DNA of 64,000 nucleotides from assembly GCF_963422355.1 (NCBI RefSeq), contig NC_085092.1, positions 470,501 through 534,500 of the forward strand. Direction: 5' to 3'. The translations under genes were made by a program, and so were the position numbers. This DNA comes from Corticium candelabrum (taxonomy: Eukaryota; Porifera; Homoscleromorpha; Homosclerophorida; Plakinidae). The notes beneath the pieces were generated by a model that saw only the letters and a list, made by a program, of their open reading frames with translations, was not told where the DNA came from and did no database searches. Position 1 is the first letter of the stretch; every line of letters starts with the position of its first letter. Below are positions 47,928 to 57,510 of the stretch, one piece after another.

Positions 47928-49061
47928 ATGACGCCGATCGAGCGAACGGTCGTGTTTATTGGTAGAACGGGTGCTGGAAAGTCGACGTGTGCCAACGCTC
48001 TTGCTAGCGCTATTCTCTTTCCAGAAAGCGACCAATCTGTGAGTGAAACAAAGTTCATCGAATCTCGAACCGTCAATATTGATGGAGCAAATAGTCGGTA
48101 TCGTGTCAAAATAGTAGATACAATTGGGATCGGTGATACAGACCTTGAAGAAGACGAAGTACTCAAGCGTCTGGCTAGCGCTTGCTACGAATGTCGCGAA
48201 GGAATCAACGCCGTGTTTTTCGTCACTGGAGGAAGGTTTACTCAAGAAGAAGCAGACGCGTGGGATGTCATTTGGAAGGTGCTCTTTAGTCCCGCTATCG
48301 TCGACCACACCACTATCGTCCGCACTCGATTTCCAAAGTTTTTAGATCCCACTGCTGTAAAGAGCGATTGTGATAGGCTCAAAGCACAAAAAGTGGCGGG
48401 GAAAAAAATAATTGAACAAATCAAAGAAATCATTCACGTCGACAATCCACCGCAACAATACCCTGGCTGGGAAGAAACGCGACAGAAATCGCGTGCCACT
48501 TTGCTAACTCATTTGGATCACTGTGAAGCTGTTTACAAACCTCAAAAACTGGATGAAATAAACAAACGCATATCAGAACATGTTGAGAAAAAGCAAGCTG
48601 CAGAGATAAAATTGCAAACGCTACTAGTAGAGTTCAGCCAAACGTGTGAGCAATTAAACGAAACAAAAAAAAAACGGGACAAGTTGGAAGAAGCTAAAGT
48701 AAAATCGTTGACACAAACATGTGACGATTTAGAAGAAATTAAAGCGAAAAAATTGACACAAAAATGTGACATGTTGGAAGAAACTGAAGTAGAAGCACCA
48801 ACACGAAAACGTGACGAATTAGAAGAGTTGACCCGGATATATCGCGAATTAGAAGTAGATTACGCAAAGTTGGAACTGCAAATGGCAGAAGAGAAACAGA
48901 AGGCTGCTGCCGCGGAGTTGCAACTAACACAGGAGATGAACGAAATTCTTACGAAATGTACAATGCCACGAACAAACACGCGTGAAGAATCTATGCTCGA
49001 CAGAACCATGGAAACTGCTGGACGTATTGCGAAGGATTTTCGTAGTTGCTGTCTTATGTGA
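47928..49061 (+). CDS. AIG1/GIMAP-like GTPase 1 with coiled coil and CaaX box (377 aa)
   Basis: AIG1-type septin-superfamily GTPase, a family tied to immune and stress responses in plants, molluscs and vertebrates. Starts MTPIERTVVFIGRTGAGKST (P-loop); switch/G3 VDTIGIGDTDLEEDE; then VFFVTGGRFTQEEADAWDVIW. The usual G4 position reads VRTRFPKF, without the T(K/R)xD aspartate, so base specificity may be altered. After about residue 215 comes a long charged coiled coil with repeated LTQTCDDLEE and LTQKCDMLEE units. The C-terminus is SCCLM, a CaaX prenylation box that would put the protein on membranes. Single exon; the first ATG is chosen. A polyA signal follows at 49223. The neighbour downstream is a related gene in the same direction. 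Confidence 0.88.
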   Translation: MTPIERTVVFIGRTGAGKSTCANALASAILFPESDQSVSETKFIESRTVNIDGANSRYRVKIVDTIGIGDTDLEEDEVLKRLASACYECREGINAVFFVTGGRFTQEEADAWDVIWKVLFSPAIVDHTTIVRTRFPKFLDPTAVKSDCDRLKAQKVAGKKIIEQIKEIIHVDNPPQQYPGWEETRQKSRATLLTHLDHCEAVYKPQKLDEINKRISEHVEKKQAAEIKLQTLLVEFSQTCEQLNETKKKRDKLEEAKVKSLTQTCDDLEEIKAKKLTQKCDMLEETEVEAPTRKRDELEELTRIYRELEVDYAKLELQMAEEKQKAAAAELQLTQEMNEILTKCTMPRTNTREESMLDRTMETAGRIAKDFRSCCLM

Positions 49062-49222
49062 TGGCAAAACTTGGCACGCATGACTTTGGTAGATGTGCAT
49101 GCCTATAAGCACGTGCATGCATGGCTGTTGTTTGTGTAAGGAAACATATGCTCTAGTTACAGTATGTACTTTGTTGGACAATGTATTGTCTCAATGTATG
49201 CTTTCTAGAACGTCTTTTGCAA

Positions 49223-49228
49223 AATAAA
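49223..49228 (+). promoter_or_regulatory. Polyadenylation signal AATAAA
   Basis: Canonical hexamer about 160 bp past the stop codon of AIG1-like gene 1, before the next gene's leader. Confidence 0.6.
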
Positions 49229-49450
49229 TTTTTCTATAATCATGCAATTTCGACTTCGATCTTTTGTCTAGAGATTAATTAATTATGCATGAACGAGAGT
49301 TTTGTCTCAGCTTGTGGTCTTTTTAGAGATTAGATAAAGCTAACAATGAATCAGAGTAAAGGTTAATCTAATTGGGTTACTAATGAGAACAAGAGTTATT
49401 AGTAGACGCCGCTGGGATTAGCGTTTCCAGTCTTAGCGTTTCCAAGCACC

Positions 49451-50377
49451 ATGTTCAGCCGCTCTATGACTGCTTCAGGCCATCGCCGTACCGTTTTGCT
49501 CATAGGTAGGACAGGAAATGGCAAGTCAGCTTGCAGCAATGTCATCGCTGGTTGCGACCCTTCCAATTCTGAATCACAGCTCTTCAAAGAAAGCGACGGT
49601 TGTGGTAGTGAAACCAAGGTCATTCACGTGGAGACGGTAACGTTCACCCAGAGCCACAACAACTACGCTATAAAAATTGTTGATACCATTGGTCTTGGAG
49701 ATACAGACTTGTCGGAAACGGAAGTGCTGAAGTGCCTAGCTAACGTTTGTACCGTGTGCAAGGAAGGCATCAACGTTGTTTTCTTTGTGGTTGGACGTCG
49801 CATGACAAAAGAAGAAGCCGATGCTTGGGATATTATTTGGAAGATCATATTTACTGCAGATATCTGCAAGTTTACAACATTGATTCGCACCCAGTTTCCA
49901 AAATTCATGGAACCTGTTCGAGTTGCTGCCGACAGCGATGCTCTGACAAAATGTGAAAAAGGCAGCAGAGTCATGAAAAAGGTCAAAAAGATCATTCACG
50001 TCGACAATCCACCGTCTGACTACCCAACCTCACAAGCAACTCGTACACAGTCAAGAGAGCTGCTACTGGCGGAAATTATTATGCGCGACGAAGTTTACAA
50101 ACCGCCGCAGTTAGATGACGTGAATGAGCGTGTATCGAATTACTGTGAGGACATGGCTACTGCAAAAGAGAGAATAGCTAAGCTAGAATCTAAAGTGGAA
50201 AGACTAGAGAGTCAGAGCGAAATCGACAAATTTCGTTATCAAGCAGAACTTGCTAATGAGAGGGAAAAAGCTGTTCGAGCAGAGCTTGCAGTACATCGCG
50301 AAATGACTAAGTTTCTTAAAGAAAGAGTATACCAACATGAAGCTGAACGTGCCAACTCTTCGTGCCTCATACTTTAG
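49451..50377 (+). CDS. AIG1/GIMAP-like GTPase 2 with CaaX box (308 aa)
   Basis: Paralog of the gene upstream, about 390 bp away and in the same direction. P-loop GRTGNGKSACSNVIAG, G3 VDTIGLGDTDLSETE, conserved EEADAWDIIWKI, and KIIHVDNPPSDYP near residue 180. The G4 position reads IRTQFPKF, again lacking the usual aspartate. A shorter coiled coil (about residues 235-295) follows and the chain ends SSCLIL, a CaaX box whose final Leu favours geranylgeranyl transfer. A single long exon and no breaks; it looks functional. Confidence 0.88.
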   Translation: MFSRSMTASGHRRTVLLIGRTGNGKSACSNVIAGCDPSNSESQLFKESDGCGSETKVIHVETVTFTQSHNNYAIKIVDTIGLGDTDLSETEVLKCLANVCTVCKEGINVVFFVVGRRMTKEEADAWDIIWKIIFTADICKFTTLIRTQFPKFMEPVRVAADSDALTKCEKGSRVMKKVKKIIHVDNPPSDYPTSQATRTQSRELLLAEIIMRDEVYKPPQLDDVNERVSNYCEDMATAKERIAKLESKVERLESQSEIDKFRYQAELANEREKAVRAELAVHREMTKFLKERVYQHEAERANSSCLIL

Positions 50378-50631
50378 AATCAGCTAAAAAACAAACGTGC
50401 ACGTGGTGTATTCGAATAGCTAGCTGCATTACTACATCATGTTTAGATGCATGTAACGGAATGTTGGTGGTGTTGTTGTTGTTGTTGAAGATCGGAAAAA
50501 CAGTACATTCGTACACTGAAAATACAAATATATAGCAACTACAAACGTGCCATTGGACTTCTGACAACCCCGAGACTTGGTATAGCTACAGAGCTTCTCA
50601 CAATGCGGTAAAGCCTGCAACTGTACCTCAT

Positions 50632-50951
50632 ATACCGTATAAGATGAAATATTGGCGGGAAATTTATTTTGGCGGATTTTTCAGCGACCGCCAATATAAA
50701 ATCCGCTATTAATTTGACCTCCGGGATATGTTGACGTCATTAGGCAGATGGATCAGCAAGATGGTAGCTTGCCGTCTGTTGTGCCTATATGCTGCAGTAG
50801 TTCACAAACACATCAAGGCGTTAAGACATATATCAGTCATCAAACAACGATGTCCAACCGCCAAAATAGAATCCGCCAAAATACTTTGTCCGTCAATTTC
50901 TTAGCAAACCGCCAAAATAAATTCCCGCCAATGTTTCATCTTATACGGTAT
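50632..50951. mobile_element. MITE with ~45-bp terminal inverted repeats (320 bp)
   Basis: Left end ATACCGTATAAGATGAAATA, right end its near-exact reverse complement. Both continue TTGGCGGGAA, then TTTATTTTGGCGG. Several extra CCGCCAA words lie inside. No coding and no certain target duplication (TA on the left only). It lies 60 bp before the Kolobok-like element. Confidence 0.8.
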
Positions 50952-51129
50952 GTGATCTAGCATCAGGGTACAAATCCATAAAGATGACAAGGCTTCTCTA
51001 TAGTCCCTTAATTAAAGGGGAACTCCCACGAAAATACAAGTAACGTTCTCATGATAGCACTAAGTGCCCCGACTCTATTGGTACCTTTCTTTCTTAGTTT
51101 CTTAATACAACTCTTTCTGAACGGAGAAA

Positions 51130-52314
51130 TTGAGCTTCCAACATGGGGGCGTAACCCTATCATCATTTTATCGATTGCAAGATGAATACCTGTGTTCTGT
51201 GGTTAATGAAACGTGGAAAAGTCACCAGGAATCTATACTGCAAAACTTCAAAGACAATCCTTTACACATACTGGGAGATGGACGATGTGACAGCCCTGAA
51301 TATTCCGCTAAATATTGTACATATACTCTAGTGGAGAAAGATACAGGGCTTATTGTTGATTTTCAGTTGGTGCAGGTCAGCGAAGTTTCCAATTTCTGTT
51401 GGGATGGAAAAAGAGGGGTTTCTATGATCAGTCAATGAGCTAGTAACTAAAGAATTAACTGTGGCTCAAATTGCTACTGATAGACACCTGCAGATAACAT
51501 CTGTCATGAAAAAGCAGTTCCCTGATATAGATCATCAGTATGATGTTTGGCACGTTTCAAAAAGTGTTATCAAAAAGTTAACCCAACTGGGTAAGGCAAA
51601 GGGCTGTACTAACCTTCTTCCATGGATAAGATCTGTGGCAAACCACTTGTGGTGGTCATCAAAATCATGTAATGGACAAGCTGAAAATCTAAGAGAGAAA
51701 TGGATTTCTATTATTTACTATACAATCAATGTCCATTAATGGGAGAATGCTACATCTTTTGGCAAGTGTGAACACAACGAATTGTCACTTGAAGAGAGCC
51801 AACGAAAGCAGTGGTTAAAGAAATGTTCTCCTGCACATGATGCACTGAAGTCGATAGTCCTAAACAAGAAGCTTTTGAAAGACCCTGACAAGGTAACGGA
51901 CTTCAGCCACACTGGTAATTTGGAAGTTTACCATGCTCTTCTCAGAAACATTGTCCTAAGAGGCAACATTTCAGCTACAAGGGGATGCTTGCAAGAACAC
52001 AGCTGGCTGCACTTGATCATAACCACAACACAGGAAGAAGACAAGCTACTACAAGCAGTGGAGAAATGAGATACAAGGTGGTTTTTCCCAAACCTACCAA
52101 GATCTGGGTTGCAAAGCCCATCACTGAATCAAAGAGCTATGGCTATCTGCAAGGAATCCTTAAAGCAGTTCCAAATAAACAACAGCTGAATCCACAACCT
52201 CTTCGAAAACACAAGGCCAGACAACCTCCAGTGATTTTACCAGCCAACATTGCCACCTGTGAAAGACCACTCAAGGAAACTGTTGTTAGTGCTCGTAAAA
52301 CAAGATTTACGTAG
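51130..52314 (+). pseudogene. Kolobok-type transposase remnant
   Basis: The open pieces 51130-51438, 51461-51739, 51782-52069 and 51985-52314 follow one another in different frames. The segment LGDGRCDSPEYSAKYCTYTL and then DFQLVQVSEV match the conserved core I know from Kolobok-type transposases and many animal 'uncharacterised' proteins. The following IDHQYDVWHVSKSVIKKL with W..W residues, and FSHTGNLEVYHALL, are further conserved blocks in the right order. The N-terminal DNA-binding (THAP-like) part is absent. There are at least two frame changes and one in-frame stop (TAA at 51737-51739), so the gene is dead. Confidence 0.75.
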
Positions 52315-52423
52315 AACATACAACTATGAGATATATGCTATAGCAGGTATAACATAGGACATTAGTTGACACAGATTATCAGAATTAGGTAGTTACAAAC
52401 ATTATTGTCAAAATCATATCCAA

Positions 52424-52960
52424 TCATGGTTCATGCTCCCTAAACCCAACGTACACTTCGCCTTCTTCTGGGAAAGGTCTTCTAGTAGAAAAAACTACAC
52501 ATGACGGTATGACCATTTTAGCACGCCTGCCCAGTCTCGTAGGAGCCCAATGTGTGAACTGCCTGATTGCTGTCAACCTCAAAAGCCTGTAAAGTGAAAG
52601 AAAGACAATAAACAAAATGGCAATGCCGTATGCACTTGTGTCAAGAAACCTGTCATTTAGAGGTTCTGTGATGGAATCTTCAGTGACATCGACCACTGCG
52701 GACACAGCAGTGTGCAGAACGTCGTAGCTGAGGCAGACAAGCTCAAAAGTTGCGTGTTCTACCACACACCGTAAACCACAGTCTCTAACTTAGCGCATCA
52801 AACTCTTGGCAGCAAAGGCAGTGGGCATGACGACACACTAACCGCATGTGCACCAGTCTGAGTTGACCAAGCGCTCAGGGATTCCGTCCCCTGTGTCTGA
52901 ATCAATTTCATGAGAGTTTTTCGAACTTGAACTGCTCTCAGCGTCATCACATTTGGGCTC
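52424..52960 (-). pseudogene. P2X7 C-terminus-like zinc-binding domain gene, decayed, inside the transposon
   Basis: Reading on the minus strand, the order is SFEPKCDDAESSSS, NSDWCTCG, CVVMPT, CLCCQEFDAL, VVEHATFELVCLS, a 63-bp intron (52587-52649, GT..AG), RLLRLTAIRQFTHW, then LGRRAKMVIPSCVV, FPEEGEVYVGF and a stop at 52424. The WCxCGxCxxMPT, CCQE and IRxFTxW..VIPSC..FP..xYxGF set is the signature of the cytosolic 'ballast' zinc-binding domain of vertebrate P2X7, also found as stand-alone proteins in invertebrates. A TAG interrupts the first Cys cluster and a one-base shift follows MPT, so this copy is broken. It lies between the TIRs and converges on the transposase, so it appears to be cargo. 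Confidence 0.7.
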
Positions 52961-53354
52961 AAAACTGTACCGAAGCTACGCCAGATACTCTGATGACAAC
53001 ACATGCGCAATCGGTAAGATTTCCTAAGTCATCATCTCAAAATGGCGGCTACCATAGGGTTACGCCCCCACGTTCAAAGCTCAATTTCTCCGTTCAGAAA
53101 GAGTTGTATTAAGAAAGAAAGGTACCATAGAATCAGGGCACTTAGTACTATCATGAGAATGTTACTTGTATTTTCGTGGGAGTTCCCCTTTAATAAGGTG
53201 ATTTGTTGATTGACTATTAACAGTTGGTATGTGTTTTGAAAACTGTTCAAATCTCTGAAGACCTACTACATGACTATTTTTGCACTATTTACAAAAAGGA
53301 GGTAATGTTTCTCAAAGTCAGCTTTTAATTTTTGTAAATTGATATTCACCCTGT

Positions 53355-53885
53355 ACAGAGACTATTCTGTTCAAGGGACTATCCCGTTCAAGGGACTATC
53401 CTGTTCACGTGGACTATTCTGTTCATATTTGCTCATATGCTGTTCATATTTGCTCCTATTCTGTTCACCGGGGACTATTTTGTTCGCGCAATTTGAACCC
53501 ACCCTAGCAGGGACAATCCTCTTCACCGGAGACTATCCTGTTCACGTGAACAGGATAGTCCCCGCTATAGCAGGGACTATTCTGTTCACGGCGACTATCT
53601 TGTTCACAGGTGACTATCCTGTTCACGACAACTATCCTGCATGTTAACACTAGCCACACAGTGTTGTACCTGTACATGTTCACGGCGACTATCCTGTTCA
53701 CAGCGACTATTTTGTTTACGGCGACTATCTTGTTCACAGGCGACTATTCTGTTCACGACGACTATTCTGCATGTTCACACTAGCCATACAGTGTTCATGG
53801 CGACTAGCCTGTTCACGTCGACTGTCCTGTTCACAGGCGACTATCCTGTTATCATGTTCACAGCGACTATCCTGTTCACAGGGGG
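53355..53885. repeat. Minisatellite of GACTATCCTGTTCAC-type units
   Basis: Around twenty-five diverged copies of a 15-18 bp unit (GACTATCCTGTTCACGG and variants with TTCTG or GGGACTAT). One inverted copy at 53537-53570 makes a short palindrome. A longer period is also visible: CTGCATGTT(A/C)ACACTAGCCA recurs at 53637 and 53768. The starting family is unknown. Confidence 0.85.
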
Positions 53886-54240
53886 TTGCTGTAAAACGCA
53901 GACTGCAAACTACGCAGACTGCAGACTACAGACTGCAGACTACGGAACGGGGAATCTGGACCTCAGACGCATGCGTACATACTTATGCTTATACCTTCGT
54001 GTGTTGATGTTCTGCTGCCGGCCTTGCGCTTCAACAACGACATGATGGCAGTGAGAATTTGTAGCTCATCATGTTCAGTGAAACAGCACAGCTAGGGTTG
54101 CTGTAAAACGCAGACTGCAGACTGCAGACCGCAGACTACAGAATGGGGACTTTAGCGGTCTCAAACGCATGCGCACATACTTATACACACGTGTTGATGT
54201 TTCCGGACTTGCACTTCAACTGTTGGAAGTGAGAATTTAT
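53883..54240. repeat. Two tandem copies of a ~150-210 bp unit
   Basis: GGGTTGCTGTAAAACGCAGA begins both 53884 and 54094. Each continues with CAGACTGCAGACTACAG words, then ACGCATGCG(T/C)ACATACTTAT, CGTGTTGATGTT and (G/T)TGAGAATTT. It abuts the left end of the long inverted repeat. Confidence 0.75.
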
Positions 54241-54672
54241 GGCGCGTGATGTGTGTCATAATTCCGTCGGCTGGGCAGCGCTAACTCGTCGGCTGGGCTG
54301 CGCTAACTCGTCGGCTGGGCTGAGATATCATGTTTCCACAACTAATTTGCATCTCAGCCCAGCCGACGACACGCGTCAAGTGTGTCATAATTCCGTCGGC
54401 TGGGCTGCGATATCATATTACGTGCACGTTCTCCTCCTAGCCCATGGACGTAGCACGAGTAAATTGTGTCAAATGTTCCTCGACTGGGCTATCCTAACTT
54501 GTTGCACTCGTCGGCTAGGCTATCCCAGCATGTTCCACTTGTCATTTGATATCTCAGCCCAGCCGACGAGAAGCGCGTCAACTGTGTCAAATATACCGTC
54601 GGAAGTGAGATCGCCGTTGACAATATGGGAACTGAAGGGAATGGGTTCTGGTGACGCATGCGCACGATATAT
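54236..54672 (+). repeat. Long inverted repeat, left arm
   Basis: Contains about eight copies of CTCGTCGGCTGGGCT or its reverse complement within 350 bp, some paired as palindromes, for example around 54340-54370. Such arrays at transposon ends usually bind transposase. Confidence 0.8.
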
Positions 54673-55901
54673 CAGAGGATCCAAATTGCAGATGGACTCA
54701 CGACTGCTATTCGCGGCTAGATCGATTGCAAGTGCAAGTGCTCGTCACTCAAATTATGGAGGTGCTTGATAAAGCTTTCTCGCTGGCTGGTCTAGCGTGA
54801 TTCTCAACTTCTGGTAAGTGGCCCTGATTACAGATGTTGCGTTTTGTGTTGAGAAATCACAGTATGCATAGAATTTGTGGAACATTTTAATGCAATTTAC
54901 TATATCTGTAGGTGGTAATTGCATGTGCTAATGGTAGTTATTTAATTAAATTATCCTCTTTGTGAACATGGTTCACAAATTTTGCCATTGTTTTATGTAT
55001 AGGTGTACATAATAAAGTTATATATTGTGGGATGGATGAGTAAATCTATGTGCACATGTGTTGCTTTCATGACATGTTGAGTAACATGCTAATTCCCATA
55101 TTAATTAAGTAATTTATGTTTTGTAAATCTTTTGTGAGTCACATTCCAAGTTTTCTAATGACGAATTGTGGGCTTGTTATTGGGACACTAAAACAATGTA
55201 CCCAGTATAATACAATGAAGAAACTTTAAATGGGAACTTAACTGGCATCAAACTATACACACAACATAATTTATTATGTTAATACTGGTTTTATTGTTTG
55301 CTATAGCTACAGTTGATAAACATTGTATTGCTGAAGGTTGCTTTCACGCAGAGGCATTGAGCTTGTGACTGCACTCGAACACTAGAGATTGTTTACTTTG
55401 GAACTCAATTAACAGCTGTAGAAATTCTTTGCTATTTCCAATTTTATTGACCCTATTTTATCTAAGGGTATGGTGCTAGAGGTACTGATTTAACACAATG
55501 TTAATTGGCAGTATATTGTTATTGTTATATTCAAATAGAAATTTTATACATGTATTTACATGTATACAATGCAGTACACTAACCCAATTGGCTTTTGAGC
55601 ATGGCAATGGCGAGCATGATGTTTTGTCTACACGTACTACGCACTATGTTATGCTGTTTCATCTTTTCCTCAAATGAAGGGGGTGTATTGCGCTGATGAT
55701 CAGCCAAGCAAACTAATGTAAAAGTCCAAACCTGGCGATTACTAGTACTTGATTTTTGATGAGAGGGGTTTTTCCGCGTGCTTGCCTCTTCTCTTCTCCC
55801 TGCTCCAAACTTTCTGTGCTTGCCGGTTTTTCTGTGTTTGTCATGTCCAAATAGACGACGTTGTTCAGCGACTTCATGGCTAGACGAGACGTACGACTAA
55901 A
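54673..55901. other. Noncoding DNA between left arm and integrase gene
   Basis: AT-rich. I see no gene or recognisable repeat. It may include the promoter of the integrase gene. Confidence 0.5.
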
Positions 55902-57510
55902 ATGAACGCCTTTTTGCAACTTGTACGTGTGTTTCTGAGAAGAGTACGCGACTTGCTAGAGTTTGAGGGAGGACAGCAACAACACGATCACTGGGAAGAT
56001 TGCTGTCTTGAAGGGGAAAGGCTGTACAGACACCTTATACGTATAGTAGAAGCAGGGGAAGGAAATATGCGCCCTCTAACCGTTTCTCTAGGTGCCTTGA
56101 TTGAGATCATTGTGGTGGTTTCGCACTTGTCTGAAGAAGAGCAGCCTAGGTATACAGTGGAGGCGGTACAATGCGGTGAAAGAGGAAGACCGAGGCTTGG
56201 CATTGGACGAGATCAATTGGTCTTTTCACTTGACCACGATTTTGCCGTTACCGACATATGTGATCTTTTTGGCGTGTCTAGAAGCACGATTCAAAGAAGA
56301 CTGCGAGAATGGGGCATACAAGTATGCCAGCGATTCAGTAGAATTTCTGATGCAGAGTTGGACAGGCTAGTCACAGAAGTGAAATGTGATTTCCCTGACG
56401 CTGGCTATCGCTTAGTACAGGAACACTTGCGCTCAAGGGGCTACAGTGTTCAGCAACACAGAGTGAGATTGTCTGTAGCACGTGTTGATCCAGAAGGAGT
56501 AGCTGAGAGGTGGGCTAGATCTATACCGAGAAGAGTGTACAGGGTTCGTGGACCAAACGCTCTCTGGCACATCGACGGAAATCACAAGCTCATAAGGTAA
56601 ATTATTTAGATGCATCATACAGATTTTACATCTATACCATTTGTGATCCCCCCGTGGTGCTTGTTTATTGTTTTATGCACTTCATATGTATCGATTTGTA
56701 ATACATGCAGGCATGATGGATTTAGCAGACTGCCAGTGTATTGCAAGTGCTCAACTAACAATCGAGCATCCACTGTTTTACAGTGTTTTATAGAAGCAGT
56801 TGCACGTTATGGTGTGCCCTCAAGAGTGAGATCAGACAAAGGTGGTGAAAATGTAGAGGTTTCTCTCTATATGCTGCAATGTCGAGGCACTGGAAGAGGA
56901 AGTATGATAACTGGTTCAAGTGTTCACAATCAGAGAGTAGAAAGATTTTGGAGAGACTTGTTTGAAGGCTGTACTTTTCTATTCTACTTTCTATTTCGCA
57001 ATATGAAGATAATGAATCTACTAGATTCTACAAATGAGGTGGATTTATTCTGTTTACATTACATATACACCCCTATAATAAATAGGTCACTAAACTTTTT
57101 TGTAATGGCTACTCCAGACACACCATCAGTACTGCAGGAAACAGAAGTCTATTGCAGTTATGAATAGAAGGAATGTTAAGAGGTGCTTCTTTGGATGAGT
57201 TGAAAGACTTGCAAGAGGTTCTGTGCATGCATGGTCACGTTTATGAGACTCTCTGTCCTTATGTTGGGAGAGCTCTATTTTGTTATAGGTTGAAGACTTG
57301 GATCAATATGGCATAGATGGCAATGGTCCTGTACCTCTTGATGGGCTCCAAGACGAAATAGTGGTTGTTCCTGAAACCATTTCACAGCTGAGTCAAGCTG
57401 ATCTCAATGCTTTGCAATTGCACGTGAACCCGCTAGAATTTTCGGATTGTCATGGCACTGATTTGTATGTTCGTGCTCGTGAATTTGTTCAGGATGTATT
57501 TTTGTAAAAG
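55902..57510 (+). pseudogene. DDE (rve-type) integrase/transposase gene, broken
   Basis: The N-terminal part (55902-56596) has a helix-turn-helix (TDICDLFGVSRSTIQRRLRE) and leads into NALWHIDGNHK, which holds the first catalytic aspartate. Downstream are RSDKGGEN (second aspartate) and VHNQRVERFWRD (catalytic glutamate about 35 residues later). A further acidic C-terminal part (YGIDGNGPVPLDGLQDEI to VNPLEFSD) ends near 57507. This is a metazoan integrase-core family seen mostly as 'uncharacterised' proteins in invertebrates and fish. The family normally has introns. This copy looks old and broken, with roughly two to four interruptions. Its place between long inverted repeats suggests a transposon origin. 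It is not clearly tied to any capsid-bearing element: I see no polymerase, protease or capsid gene. Confidence 0.7.

Larger units (their letters stand above)
51016..53189. mobile_element. Kolobok-like DNA transposon, 2174 bp, TTAA target duplications
   Basis: Terminal inverted repeats of about 136-145 bp (51016-51160 and 53054-53189) start AGGGGAACTCCCACGAAAAT and are over 90% alike. TTAA stands at both edges (51012-51015, 53190-53193), the target of Kolobok and piggyBac families. Inside are transposase remnants on the plus strand and a zinc-binding-domain gene on the minus strand, tail to tail. The transposase lacks its N-terminal part, so the copy cannot be autonomous. The preserved ends and low divergence of the two TIRs suggest a fairly recent insertion. 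Confidence 0.85.

Noticed and set aside
54239-54769. 176-codon frame through the left inverted arm
   Set aside because: The same frame occurs on the right arm only because the arms are copies; it consists of the repeated 15-bp motif translated and has no protein similarity.
55902-57510. The integrase as part of a Polinton or LTR element
   Set aside because: No polymerase B, protease, capsid, reverse transcriptase or LTRs nearby; the integrase type differs from the ones I know in those groups.
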